A DNA stretch of 64,000 nt, from contig NZ_JAPEIQ010000039.1 of the NCBI RefSeq assembly GCF_026041215.1, positions 124,001 through 188,000 on the forward strand, given 5' to 3'. Made by a program: the position numbers and the translations under genes. This document shows positions 50,398 through 58,841 of this stretch, piece after piece. Under the pieces are notes generated by a model. The model did no database searches. It was not told where the DNA came from and saw only the letters and a list, made by a program, of their open reading frames with translations. How positions within the stretch are numbered: position 1 is the stretch's first letter; each line of letters opens with the position of its first letter. The DNA is from Hoyosella sp. YIM 151337. GTDB taxonomy: Bacteria > Actinomycetota > Actinomycetes > Mycobacteriales > Mycobacteriaceae.

Positions 50398-51771
50398 ATG
50401 GCCCTGAATCGTGGATGGGGTGCAGGGAGTGCGCTTCTTCTTGCGGGCTGCCTTGCGCTGACTAGCTGCACGGGCGGTGGCGCATCGGGAGCGGGCACAA
50501 CGTCAGAAGCCCCCCAGCCCGCGAGTACGGACAACCGGGTGCTTTCCACGTTCGAAAGTGAGCGTCTCGCTGGCCTTCAGAAGATGTTAGACGCCTGGGC
50601 GCAGGCCCAGCGTGACGGGGACCTCGAGGCGCTGAACCGGGTTTTCCATCACCGCGCGAACAGTGCCTTCATCGCCGATGAGCAGCGCCGCACGGAGCAC
50701 ATCGCTGCGGTACCGGTGGCCGAGTGGCGATATGAAGTGACGTCCGCGCCCGAAATCTTCGTACCGGGGGACGTCGCCGATCAGGTTGGTGCAGCGAACA
50801 TCTGGGCACCACGAGTGCGGCTTGTCTACCGTTTGGAGGGAGAGCGCACACCGGTGCGCCGCGAGTTTCGGCTGCTTGCTGCGGCGCCAGCCGCCGCCGG
50901 CGGTGCGTGGTCGCTGGTCGATAATGGCACACTCGTGGCCGAGGTGCCCGAGTGGCGCCTGCCATGGGATTTCGGTCCGGTCCGCACTGATACGGTGCCG
51001 TGGCGCGGGGCGAACTCTCTTGTGCTTGGACATCCCGGTGACAGCGACATTATCGCTGCAACGGTCGGCCACCTTCCGGGGGCGCTCGACGCTGCGGATG
51101 ACTTCTGGAAGCAGCAGTGGGATTCCACCGTAGTTGTCTACATCGCAGGGTCCCACGAAGAGTTCTCCGCGCTTACCGGCGGTTTCTACGACCATTCGCC
51201 TGCGGCAGCGATCGCGATTGCCGATGTTCGCCGCAATGAACCCGCTGACTCAATCAGCGGCGCCGCGGGCCACACGGTAAGCGGACAGCGAATCGTCGTG
51301 TCGGCACCAGCTTTCCGTCAGCTCGATGCGAAAGCACAGCTCTCTGTCCTCCGCCACGAGTTGACCCATGTCATAACCAGGGCGGTGACCGATCCGGCTA
51401 CTCCACTCTGGCTCGTCGAAGGTACAGCTGAGTACGTGGGACGCAAGCCGATGGAAACCCAGCTGGAAGACGGCGCACCGCTGACACGTGCCCTCGTTCA
51501 GTCGCAGGGCCCGCCGGATCGGCTTCCTCGTGATGACCACTTTCGGGCGGGCGGACAAACCACCTCCCTCGCATATGAACTGGCCTGGACTTTTGCGGTC
51601 TTTCTGGCGGAAAAATTCGGTAAAGCCGCGATTCCGGAAATCTTCGCGGAACTTGCCGCGCCCGGAAGCGGACAAGGTGTCGTTGACGAGCGGATGCGCC
51701 AGGCGACGGGCGAGACATTGGCCGAACTTGTCGGAGAGTGGGGGCAATGGTTAGTGGAGAGAATGCCGTGA
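50398..51771 (+). CDS. Secreted gluzincin-like metalloprotease lipoprotein
   Basis: A 457-residue protein with signal peptide and lipobox LTSC (Cys at about residue 24). After a Thr/Pro/Ser linker comes a ~130-residue domain with NTF2/SnoaL-like pattern (LAGLQKMLDAWAQAQRDGDLEALNRVFHHRA), then a peptidase domain. It has HELTH with a downstream Glu in LVEGTAEYV, 25 residues later: the HExxH + E arrangement of gluzincin metalloproteases. No known substrate. It sits 10 bp after the larger NlpC/P60 gene and 63 bp before pimB', so a cell-envelope role is likely. Start at ATG 50398 has no clear ribosome-binding site, consistent with coupled translation. Confidence 0.82.
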   Translation: MALNRGWGAGSALLLAGCLALTSCTGGGASGAGTTSEAPQPASTDNRVLSTFESERLAGLQKMLDAWAQAQRDGDLEALNRVFHHRANSAFIADEQRRTEHIAAVPVAEWRYEVTSAPEIFVPGDVADQVGAANIWAPRVRLVYRLEGERTPVRREFRLLAAAPAAAGGAWSLVDNGTLVAEVPEWRLPWDFGPVRTDTVPWRGANSLVLGHPGDSDIIAATVGHLPGALDAADDFWKQQWDSTVVVYIAGSHEEFSALTGGFYDHSPAAAIAIADVRRNEPADSISGAAGHTVSGQRIVVSAPAFRQLDAKAQLSVLRHELTHVITRAVTDPATPLWLVEGTAEYVGRKPMETQLEDGAPLTRALVQSQGPPDRLPRDDHFRAGGQTTSLAYELAWTFAVFLAEKFGKAAIPEIFAELAAPGSGQGVVDERMRQATGETLAELVGEWGQWLVERMP

Positions 51772-51834
51772 CGCTGATAACGATATGAGGCTTCCGCCAA
51801 CTCACCTTGGAGGTGGAACCAATACGGTGTAGGC

Positions 51835-52965
51835 ATGCGGCGCACACTGCTGGTGACCAACGACTTTCCGCCCCGTCCCGGCGGAATTCAGTCCTACGTC
51901 CACACTCTTGCGGCGATGCTGCCGCCCGACCAACTTGTGGTCTACGCCCCTCGCTGGCGAGGTGATAGTCACACGAAGTTCGACGCTCAGCAGGACTTCG
52001 AGGTGGTCCGGCATCCGACAACCTTGATGGTCCCGTCGCCAGGTGTGATTAGACGCGCGCGTGAACTAACGCGGACGCGGGACTGCGCCGCCGTGTGGTT
52101 CGGGGCGGCGGCGCCGCTCGCGCTGATGACGCCGCTGCTGCGCGCCGTGGGAGTGCAGCGTGTTGTCGCAAGCACGCACGGTCATGAGGTGGGCTGGTCG
52201 ATGGTTCCGCCAGCGCGCCAGGCGCTGCGAGTGATCGGGGATCACACCGATGTGGTGACCTACGTCAGCAAGTACACGCGCGGCCGTTTCGCGTCCGCTT
52301 TCGGCCCTAACGCCGCGCTGGAACACCTTCCGCCGGGCGTCGATACAAGCATCTTCCGTCCGGACGCGGACGCGCGTGCGGAGTTGCGCGCCCGCTACCG
52401 GCTTGGTGACCGCCCAGTGGTCGTGTGCGTTTCTCGGCTAGTGCCGCGTAAAGGGCAGGACATGCTGATCCGTGCGCTGCCCGAGATCCGCAACCGGGTT
52501 GCCGGAACTGCGCTGCTGATTGTCGGTGGGGGACCGTACGCAGACCAGTTACGCACGCTTGCCCGTGAGTGTGGCGTCGAAGACGATGTGGTCTTTACCG
52601 GTTCGGTGCCGGCGGACGAACTCGCCGCCCACCATGCCGTAGGGGACGTTTTTGCGATGCCGTGCCGAACTCGCGGTGCGGGACTCGACGTCGAGGGCCT
52701 TGGCATTGTTTTTCTGGAAGCGTCCGCCACCGGGGTGCCGGTCGTCGCGGGACGGTCAGGTGGTGCACCAGAGACCGTGCGGGAAGGGGAAACCGGCTTT
52801 GTTGTGAACGGGCGGTCTCTCGCGGAGATTACTGACAGGATCGTGGCGCTGCTGCACGACCCCGATCGTGCGGCGGCGATGGGCAAGGCGGGGCGCGCAT
52901 GGGTGACAGGCAACTGGCAATGGGACAGGATGGCCGGCCGCTTGCGACAGTTTCTGTCTGCGTAG
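51835..52965 (+). CDS. pimB: GDP-mannose-dependent alpha-(1-6)-phosphatidylinositol monomannoside mannosyltransferase (PimB')
   Basis: A 376-residue GT4 (GT-B fold) glycosyltransferase, orthologue of Rv2188c, which adds the second mannose to phosphatidylinositol monomannoside for PIM/LAM synthesis. Motifs: NDFPPRPGGIQSYVHTL at the start (glycine-rich loop for the acceptor), HGHEVGW, VSRLVPRKGQDMLI, and the donor-binding E-x7-E in EGLGIVFLEASATGVPVVAGRSGGAPE. Cytoplasmic/membrane-associated. ATG 51835 start. Convergent with fadD15 with a hairpin between. Confidence 0.94.
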   Translation: MRRTLLVTNDFPPRPGGIQSYVHTLAAMLPPDQLVVYAPRWRGDSHTKFDAQQDFEVVRHPTTLMVPSPGVIRRARELTRTRDCAAVWFGAAAPLALMTPLLRAVGVQRVVASTHGHEVGWSMVPPARQALRVIGDHTDVVTYVSKYTRGRFASAFGPNAALEHLPPGVDTSIFRPDADARAELRARYRLGDRPVVVCVSRLVPRKGQDMLIRALPEIRNRVAGTALLIVGGGPYADQLRTLARECGVEDDVVFTGSVPADELAAHHAVGDVFAMPCRTRGAGLDVEGLGIVFLEASATGVPVVAGRSGGAPETVREGETGFVVNGRSLAEITDRIVALLHDPDRAAAMGKAGRAWVTGNWQWDRMAGRLRQFLSA

Positions 52966-52993
52966 CCGGTTGCCTCACCGACGGTTGACACGC

Positions 52994-53035
52994 ATAGGCC
53001 CGCCTCGGCGTTAGTAGACACCGTGGCGGGCCTAT
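52994..53035 (+). terminator. Bidirectional terminator between pimB and fadD15
   Basis: ATAGGCCCGCC (52994-53004) pairs with GGCGGGCCTAT (53025-53035) around a 20-nt loop, followed by TCTCGTGG. It lies about 30 bp after the pimB stop and 35 bp before the fadD15 stop, so it can serve both convergent genes. Confidence 0.75.
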
Positions 53036-53070
53036 TCTCGTGGCTTAGCCCAGGATGCGGTCGGGGCAGG

Positions 53071-54879
53071 TCACTTTTGGTAGAGGGCCTCGATCTCGCT
53101 TGCGAACTTCTCCGCCACAACGTTGCGCTTGAGCTTCATCGAGGGTGTGAGTTCACCCGAGGCCTCGGTGAAGTCGATCGACAAGATGCGGTACTTCTTG
53201 ATTGCCTCAGCGGATGAGACTGTCTTGTTGGCCTGCGCGATCATGTCGTCGATTTCAGCGATCAAGTCCGGATCGTTCTTCAGATCGTCGACGGTGGCGT
53301 CAGCTGGCTTGTTGTTGGACTCTTTCCAGCCGGGCAGCGCTTCCGTGTCAATTGTGATCAGCGCGCCGATGAATGGCCGCTGATCGCCGACTACCATCGC
53401 CTGGCTGACGATTGCGCTCGACCGCAGCACATCTTCGAGCCCGGACGGCGAGACATTCTTGCCTCCGGCAGTGACGATGATCTCCTTCTTGCGGCCGGTG
53501 ATGGACAGGAAGCCGTCGTCGTCGAGTGAACCGATGTCGCCAGTGTGGAACCAGTTATCGATGATGGAATCTTTCGTGGCTGCTTCGTTGCGCCAGTAGC
53601 CGCCGAAGACAACAGGACCGGATAGCAGGACTTCACCATCTTCGGCGATGCGTACCTTGTTTCCAGGAAGCGGCCGGCCGACGCTCCCGATACGCACATG
53701 GTCGGGTGTGTTCACCGTGATCGCCGCGCTGGTCTCGGTAAGCCCGTAGCCTTCGTACACCTTCAGGCCAGCCCCGCGGAAGAAGTGGCCGAGGCGCGCG
53801 CCGAGTGGCGCACCGCCGGATACAGCTGCGACACATTCGCCGCCGAGCGCTGCGAGGAGCTTGGAGTACACGAGCTTGCTGAAGACGGCGTGCTTCGCCT
53901 TGAGTCCGAGGCCTGCGCGCCCGGTATCGAGGGCCTTGCTCCACTCGATTGCGACGTCGGCTGCCTTGTCGAAGATCTTGCCCTTGCCGCCCGCGTGCGC
54001 CTTGAGGCGGGCACCGTTGAATACTTTCTCGAAGATGCGTGGCACCGCGAGGATTACGGTCGGTTTGAAGTTCCCGAGGTGCTCCACGATATTCGGAATG
54101 TCAGCGGTGTGTCCGACAGTCATGCGGGCTTCGACGCACGCCACGCTGATCGCTCGGGCAAAGACGTGGGCAAGCGGGAGGAACAGCAGGGTACGGCTGT
54201 CCTTGTTCAGGTACTCCGACAGGCTCGACGCCAGGATGCTTTTGACCTCAGCGAGGAGGTTGTAATGCGTGAGCTGAACACCCTTCGGGCGGCCAGTGGT
54301 TCCTGACGTGTAGATGAGGGTGGCTGGGTCAGACGACTTCAGCGCTGTAACCCGGTTCGAGACTTCTTCGTCGGTGATGTCCGCACCGGCAGCGACCAGT
54401 TCATCGATCGCGCCTTCGTCGATGACGAGTACCTTCTTCAGGTTCTCGGCAGCGTCGGTCACCTCTTTGTGTGCTGTTGCGTTCGCGTTTGTTTCCACGA
54501 CGATGCCGACGGCGGCGGAGTCCTCCAGGATCCAGCTGACCTGATCGGGGGACGACGTAGCGTAAATCGGGACGGTCACACCGCCTGCGGTCCAAATCGC
54601 GTAATCGAGCAGCACCCATTCGTAGCGGGTGTTCGAAAGCAGTGCGACTCGGTCACCCTGGCTGACGCCGAGCGCGATGAGCCCTTTCGCAACTTTTGTC
54701 ACCTGTTCAGCGAATTCTTTGGACGTGACGTCCGTCCAGTTACCGCCGACCAGGCGGCGAAACAGCGGGTAGGCAGGATCCTCAGCAGCGTTCCGCGCGA
54801 CAGCATCGGCGCAGGACGCGTCCTCGGGCACGGTATAGGTTGCTGGCACGCTGAACTCGCGCACTGGTACCTCCATCAT
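53071..54879 (-). CDS. fadD15: Long-chain fatty-acid-CoA ligase (FadD15-like)
   Basis: A 602-residue AMP-forming acyl-CoA synthetase, near-identical in length to M. tuberculosis FadD15 (600). Start at ATG 54879 (first of two Met) with GAGGAA upstream; an extension to 54909 is open but lacks a site. Motifs: P-loop LIYTSGTTGRPKGVQLTHYN, the A5 region GYGLTETSAAI, WFHTGDIGSLDDDGFLSITGRKKE (A7-A8) and a late catalytic Lys region (SPSGLEDVLR...PSMKLKRN). Activates fatty acids for lipid synthesis or degradation. Confidence 0.95.
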   Translation of the reverse strand: MMEVPVREFSVPATYTVPEDASCADAVARNAAEDPAYPLFRRLVGGNWTDVTSKEFAEQVTKVAKGLIALGVSQGDRVALLSNTRYEWVLLDYAIWTAGGVTVPIYATSSPDQVSWILEDSAAVGIVVETNANATAHKEVTDAAENLKKVLVIDEGAIDELVAAGADITDEEVSNRVTALKSSDPATLIYTSGTTGRPKGVQLTHYNLLAEVKSILASSLSEYLNKDSRTLLFLPLAHVFARAISVACVEARMTVGHTADIPNIVEHLGNFKPTVILAVPRIFEKVFNGARLKAHAGGKGKIFDKAADVAIEWSKALDTGRAGLGLKAKHAVFSKLVYSKLLAALGGECVAAVSGGAPLGARLGHFFRGAGLKVYEGYGLTETSAAITVNTPDHVRIGSVGRPLPGNKVRIAEDGEVLLSGPVVFGGYWRNEAATKDSIIDNWFHTGDIGSLDDDGFLSITGRKKEIIVTAGGKNVSPSGLEDVLRSSAIVSQAMVVGDQRPFIGALITIDTEALPGWKESNNKPADATVDDLKNDPDLIAEIDDMIAQANKTVSSAEAIKKYRILSIDFTEASGELTPSMKLKRNVVAEKFASEIEALYQK

Positions 54880-55030
54880 TGGGGGATTCCTCAAGCTTTT
54901 TCGACTCACACTCTAACGTCAATCAAAGTCAAATGGGACATCGCCGCTGTCGGGATTGCCGCGTGCCGCGCGCAGTCGCTGCGCTGGCGTGCAGGCGGTG
55001 GTGTCTGGCCCGGGCAGCCCCCTTTATGTG

Positions 55031-55441
55031 ATGCTTCCTATCGTGAGCAGCATTCATATCGCCGACGACACATTCGTCGCAGCGAGCCCCGGCCTCGTCG
55101 CAGCCGAGCTGAGTTTCGAGAGCGACTGGCGGCGGTGGTGGCCTGACCTCGCCGTGTCAGTGCGGGAAGACCGCGCGGAAAAAGGTATCCGGTGGCGTGT
55201 CGGGGACGCGCTGGAGGGCACGATGGAGGTGTGGCTTGAGCCGGTCCTAGACGGCACGATGCTGCACTACTTCTTACACGCCGAACCTGCGGGCGGGCTG
55301 ATCCCACAGGCTGGTGAACTAGCGGACCTGAATCACAAGCGCCGCGTAGCAGGGCGCTCTATGGCGCTTGAAGTGAAATTCCGCGCTGAGCGCGGGCGCC
55401 GCCCGGGCGAGCCGTCGGTATCGTCAGCAACATCAGGGTAG
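55031..55441 (+). CDS. SRPBCC/polyketide-cyclase-like protein (Rv2186c-like)
   Basis: About 136 residues from ATG 55031; GTG 55043 (VSSIHIADDTF) is a possible alternative, and neither has a clear ribosome-binding site. Sequence pattern: SIHIADDTFVAASPGLVAAELS strand-helix, WRRWWPDLAVSVREDRAEKGIRWRVGDALEGTMEVWLEPVLDGTMLHYFLHAEP strands and a long C-terminal helix (LNHKRRVAGRSMALEVKFRAE). This is the START-like lipid-binding fold, as in the neighbouring gene. Ligand unknown. The next gene starts 10 bp later. Confidence 0.82.
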   Translation: MLPIVSSIHIADDTFVAASPGLVAAELSFESDWRRWWPDLAVSVREDRAEKGIRWRVGDALEGTMEVWLEPVLDGTMLHYFLHAEPAGGLIPQAGELADLNHKRRVAGRSMALEVKFRAERGRRPGEPSVSSATSG

Positions 55442-55451
55442 CGTTTGCGTC

Positions 55452-55892
55452 ATGGCTGAGAGGACCACGCAGTCGATCGTGATCGATGCTCCGGCGGAAA
55501 GCGTCATGGCAGTGATTGCCGATTTCCCGGATTATCCCTCATGGGTGTCGGCGGCGAAGCAAGTTGACGTGCTAGAGGAGGGCCCGGGTGGCCGGGCATC
55601 GCGGGTTCGATTCGTATTGGACGCAGGGGTAATCAAGGACACCTACGAGTTGGCCTACACCTGGTCCCCGAATGGATTGCGCGTCAGCTGGGAACTCGTC
55701 TCGGGCGGAATACAGAAGGCGCAGAGTGGTTCGTACACACTGGAACCCCAGGCCGGTGGCGAGTCCACCAAGGTTACGTACGAACTCATGGTGGATTTGG
55801 CGATCCCCGTGATCGGGCTGCTTAAGCGCCGTGCGGAGAAAGTGATCACCGATACGGCGCTGAAGGAGCTCAAGAAGCGGGTTGAACGCTGA
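55452..55892 (+). CDS. SRPBCC family protein (Rv2185c-like)
   Basis: A 146-residue START/Bet v 1-fold protein: TTQSIVIDAPAESVMAVIADFPDYPSWVSAAKQVDVLE, then strands VRFVLDAGVIKDTYELAYTW, VSWELVSGGIQKAQSGSYTLEPQ, TKVTYELMVDLAIPVIGLLKRRAEKVI and the C-terminal helix TALKELKKRVER. Closely matches M. tuberculosis Rv2185c in length and layout. Members bind hydrophobic ligands; no catalytic residue is evident. Part of a run of same-strand genes with the ArsA-like ATPase. Confidence 0.92.
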   Translation: MAERTTQSIVIDAPAESVMAVIADFPDYPSWVSAAKQVDVLEEGPGGRASRVRFVLDAGVIKDTYELAYTWSPNGLRVSWELVSGGIQKAQSGSYTLEPQAGGESTKVTYELMVDLAIPVIGLLKRRAEKVITDTALKELKKRVER

Positions 55893-55921
55893 ACGCAGAG
55901 GACCGCGCGGGTGATGCGCGC

Positions 55922-57181
55922 TTGCTGCTTTTCGTCGGCAAGGGGGGTGTAGGGAAGACAACGCTTGCCGCGGCGACTGCTGTTGCGCTGTCGGATGAGG
56001 GCAAGCGCGTCCTCGTCGTGTCCACAGATCAGGCGCACTCGCTTGGCGACGCGCTCAACATCAAGGTACGTGCTCGTGAGGCTGAAGCAGAGCCGGTGAT
56101 GCCAGTGACGCCGCGGCTGGATGCGCTCCATATTGACAGTCTGGAGCTGCTCGAGGACGGATGGCGAAGATTTGTCACGATCGTCGATGACGCTTCCGGT
56201 GACACTCCGGAGCACCGGCATGGGGTGGAATGGTTTGGGCTGGAGCCTGAAGAGTTCACTGGCCTTCCCGGCGTCGAGGAGTTGCTGGCTTTGGGGGAGG
56301 TCGCACGCTACGCACGCCAGGGGAAGTGGGACGTCGTCGTCGTGGACTGCGCCCCGACGGCTGAGACGCTGCGACTCATTGCGCTTCCCGAGACGGTGAT
56401 GGCGTACGTGGACCGCTTGTGGCCGCGGCATCGAAGGCTACAGGCGCTGGTGGAGGGCGGTGTTGCAGGTTTCGCGGCTGGGATTCTCGACAAGCTCACC
56501 GATCACACGCGTGAACTTCGAGATCTCCTCACAGATGCAAACCGTACGCTTGTCCGGCTAGTAGTCACCCCCGAGCGTGTCGTCCTCGAAGAGACGCGCC
56601 GGACAGTCACTGCGATGTCGCTGCTCGGCATGACTCTCGATAGAGTGATCGCGAATCGGGTGCTGGTTGCTTATGATCAGTCCCCGGACGGTGTGACTGG
56701 TAATACAGATCGTGACGATCCCGTCTACCGCTGGTATCGGGACCGCGTGGCTGAGCAGCACGCTGTCATCGATGAACTCACGAACTCGCTGGGGGGCGTA
56801 CCTTTGCTGACAGCAGGCTATGCCGCGACGGAGCCCGTTGGTGTGAGCGCGCTCGGTGCGCTAGCCCACAACGTCTACGAGGCGGCTGATCCCGGGCTGG
56901 TGGGTGCGGCCACGACGGCGGGGGATTGCGCAGTGGAGCGTGAATCGGGGTCGGGTCTCGACGCTGTCTACCTCATGCGCATGCCTCTTCCGCTGGTGGA
57001 CCCGCTCAGCATCCGGCTCGGGCGCATCGACGACGATCTCGTTGTGGGTGCGGCGGGAATCAAGCGGCGTGTGCAGCTGGCGCCGGTGCTGCGGCGCTGT
57101 GTCGTGGCCGGCGCTGAGGTCACGGGCAGCGAGCTCCGTGTTCGTTTCCGGCCTGATCCCGAGGTGTGGCCGCAATGGTGA
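55922..57181 (+). CDS. ArsA/GET3-like anion-transporting ATPase (Rv2184c-like)
   Basis: A 419-residue P-loop ATPase of the ArsA/GET3 SIMIBI class. Walker A with the deviant signature lysine is GKGGVGKTTLAAATAVALS; switch/adenine-sensing blocks are STDQAHSLGDAL, VVDCAPTAETLRLIALPE and the C-terminal LPLVDPLSIRLGRIDDDLVVGAAG. Single ATPase half, so a dimer is likely. In actinobacteria such proteins are encoded with SRPBCC proteins and their client is not known; not an arsenite pump on available evidence. Initiation is odd: TTG 55922 or a CTG (55889) that overlaps the upstream stop are the only candidates between the P-loop and the preceding in-frame stop (55883). The downstream gene overlaps by four bases. 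Confidence 0.9.
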   Translation: MLLFVGKGGVGKTTLAAATAVALSDEGKRVLVVSTDQAHSLGDALNIKVRAREAEAEPVMPVTPRLDALHIDSLELLEDGWRRFVTIVDDASGDTPEHRHGVEWFGLEPEEFTGLPGVEELLALGEVARYARQGKWDVVVVDCAPTAETLRLIALPETVMAYVDRLWPRHRRLQALVEGGVAGFAAGILDKLTDHTRELRDLLTDANRTLVRLVVTPERVVLEETRRTVTAMSLLGMTLDRVIANRVLVAYDQSPDGVTGNTDRDDPVYRWYRDRVAEQHAVIDELTNSLGGVPLLTAGYAATEPVGVSALGALAHNVYEAADPGLVGAATTAGDCAVERESGSGLDAVYLMRMPLPLVDPLSIRLGRIDDDLVVGAAGIKRRVQLAPVLRRCVVAGAEVTGSELRVRFRPDPEVWPQW

Positions 57182-57768
57182 CCATGAACAACGCCGGAGA
57201 TAGTGCTGGGAGCCAGCGTCCGAACCATGAGTCCGGCGAGCATGCCGGTTCCTGTGGGCCCGAGCATGGTGATCATGCAGACCTTGGAGACGCAGAGACA
57301 GTCCGGCGCGCCGCTCGCGAACTGAGAATGCTCGCGCGTTCCATCGTGGATCGGCTCGAGCCGCTCGTGGCGCAGGTGGCCGACACTCAGCAGAGCGGCC
57401 CCTATCCTCGGACTGGCTGCGCGTGGTGTCCGGTATGCGCAATGATCGCGCTTTCCCGGGGAGAGAATCATGAACTGCTCGGATACATCGCAAGTCACGG
57501 TGCAAGCCTGCTCAGATTCGTCCGGGCACTGCTCGAAACGAGTGACGATAACGAGCCGGGTGACCTGCTGATGAGCGCTTTCGCCGATATGACGGAGTAC
57601 GCTCGTGCGTTTGCAGGGTCGATGGCGCAACCGGATGCAGCGACTGAGCCGGAAGCTGGGCAGAAAGACCGCGCAAGGTCAGATAATGGCGGGGCGGGGC
57701 ATGGTGACGGGGCTGCTGCGCCGCGCCGGGGCAGGTACGAGCGTATTCCTGTCCTGATCGGGTCGTGA
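57178..57768 (+). CDS. Conserved hypothetical protein with C-terminal basic tail (Rv2183c-like)
   Basis: About 196 residues started at GTG 57178, which overlaps the ATPase stop as GTGA (57178-57181); ATG 57175 is an alternative. The N-terminal ~40 residues are polar and low complexity. A conserved centre follows: a helix (LRMLARSIVDRLEPLVAQVADTQ), then CAWCPVCAMIALSRGE with a CxxCxxC-type cysteine cluster, which could bind a metal, and another long helix. The tail is Asp/Gly/Arg-rich. It is part of the SRPBCC/ArsA gene set and its co-occurrence suggests a joint role. Function unknown. Confidence 0.8.
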   Translation: MTMNNAGDSAGSQRPNHESGEHAGSCGPEHGDHADLGDAETVRRAARELRMLARSIVDRLEPLVAQVADTQQSGPYPRTGCAWCPVCAMIALSRGENHELLGYIASHGASLLRFVRALLETSDDNEPGDLLMSAFADMTEYARAFAGSMAQPDAATEPEAGQKDRARSDNGGAGHGDGAAAPRRGRYERIPVLIGS

Positions 57769-57808
57769 CCCGGGCTATCAGCGGCGGTACGACAGTGAAG
57801 GGCCGGGC

Positions 57809-58789
57809 ATGTCTGATCTCGACCAGCGCACACTCGCCGTCGGCGTCGATATCGGCGGGACGAATATACGCGCTGGCGTGATCAGTAATGTCGGTGAAAT
57901 CTTGGACACCGTGCATGCCCCAACACCGCGGTCGGCCAAGTCTCTGGAAAGTGCCTTAGAAGGCACGATCAAAGAACTGATGAGCCGGCATGAGATCGGT
58001 GCGGTCGGCCTTGCCATTGCGGGTTTTCTCACTCGCGACCGTTCGACGGTACGGTTCGCGCCGCATTTGCCGTGGCGGCAGGCCGCGGTCGGGGTTGAAC
58101 TTACGCGGCGGCTAGGGGTTCCCGTGGTGCTCGAACACGACGCGAACGCCGCGGCCTGGGCGGAGTATCGCTTTGGCGCGGCCAAAGGCGGAGAGAACGT
58201 TGTGATCATCGCGATCGGCACGGGTATCGGCGCGGCGCTACTCATCGACGGGGAGATATTCCGCGGCAGTTACGGTATCGCCCCAGAACTGGGGCACTTG
58301 CAGGTCGTGCCTGATGGAAGGACGTGTCCGTGCGGTAAGCGCGGGTGCTGGGAGCGTTACTGCAGCGGGACGAGCCTCATTGACACAGCGATCGAGTTGC
58401 TTGCGGCGACGCCGTCGATGTCCACGCCGCTTGCGCGCGAAGTGCGTTCGGATCCGGGGTCCATATCGGGTCGACGAATCACCGCTGCCGCGCAGGATGG
58501 TGATCCGCTGGGGGAGGCGACCGTTGCAGAGTTCGCGCGGTGGCTCGGTGTGGGGCTGGCTATGGTGAGCGACATTTACGATCCGGACCTGATCGTTATC
58601 GGCGGAGGCGTCGGCAGTTCTGCGCCGATGTACCTGGATGAGGCGCGGGAGCATTACGCCGCAATGGTCACTGGCGCTGGTCATAGGCCCCTTGCCCGGA
58701 TCAGGCGCGCGCAAATGGGTGAGGAGGCTGCGATGATCGGTGCGGCGGACGTGGCACGCGCCGCGCAGAACGACCGGCACTCTGGGTAG
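57809..58789 (+). CDS. glk: ROK-family glucokinase
   Basis: A 326-residue ROK kinase. The phosphate-binding motif VDIGGTNIRAGV and the ATP loop EHDANAAAWAEYRFG are present; the second ATP site is IAIGTGIGAALLI. The zinc motif is CPCGKRGCWERYCSG, with three cysteines plus the upstream His of ELGHLQV that are the ROK consensus. It phosphorylates glucose (ATP or polyphosphate; specificity not readable here). No HTH, so it is an enzyme and not a repressor. A 41-bp gap follows the preceding gene and the next gene, an acyltransferase, starts 53 bp after, so they may be co-transcribed. Confidence 0.9.
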   Translation: MSDLDQRTLAVGVDIGGTNIRAGVISNVGEILDTVHAPTPRSAKSLESALEGTIKELMSRHEIGAVGLAIAGFLTRDRSTVRFAPHLPWRQAAVGVELTRRLGVPVVLEHDANAAAWAEYRFGAAKGGENVVIIAIGTGIGAALLIDGEIFRGSYGIAPELGHLQVVPDGRTCPCGKRGCWERYCSGTSLIDTAIELLAATPSMSTPLAREVRSDPGSISGRRITAAAQDGDPLGEATVAEFARWLGVGLAMVSDIYDPDLIVIGGGVGSSAPMYLDEAREHYAAMVTGAGHRPLARIRRAQMGEEAAMIGAADVARAAQNDRHSG

Positions 58790-58841
58790 AGTTCTGTGCA
58801 GTCGCCCGGCGTTGTTGGGGCCGGGCGCACGAGGAGGACCG

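Noticed and set aside
55889-55922. An extra small ORF at the SRPBCC/ATPase junction
   Set aside because: The short frame is only the uncertain start of the ATPase gene; no separate coding evidence.
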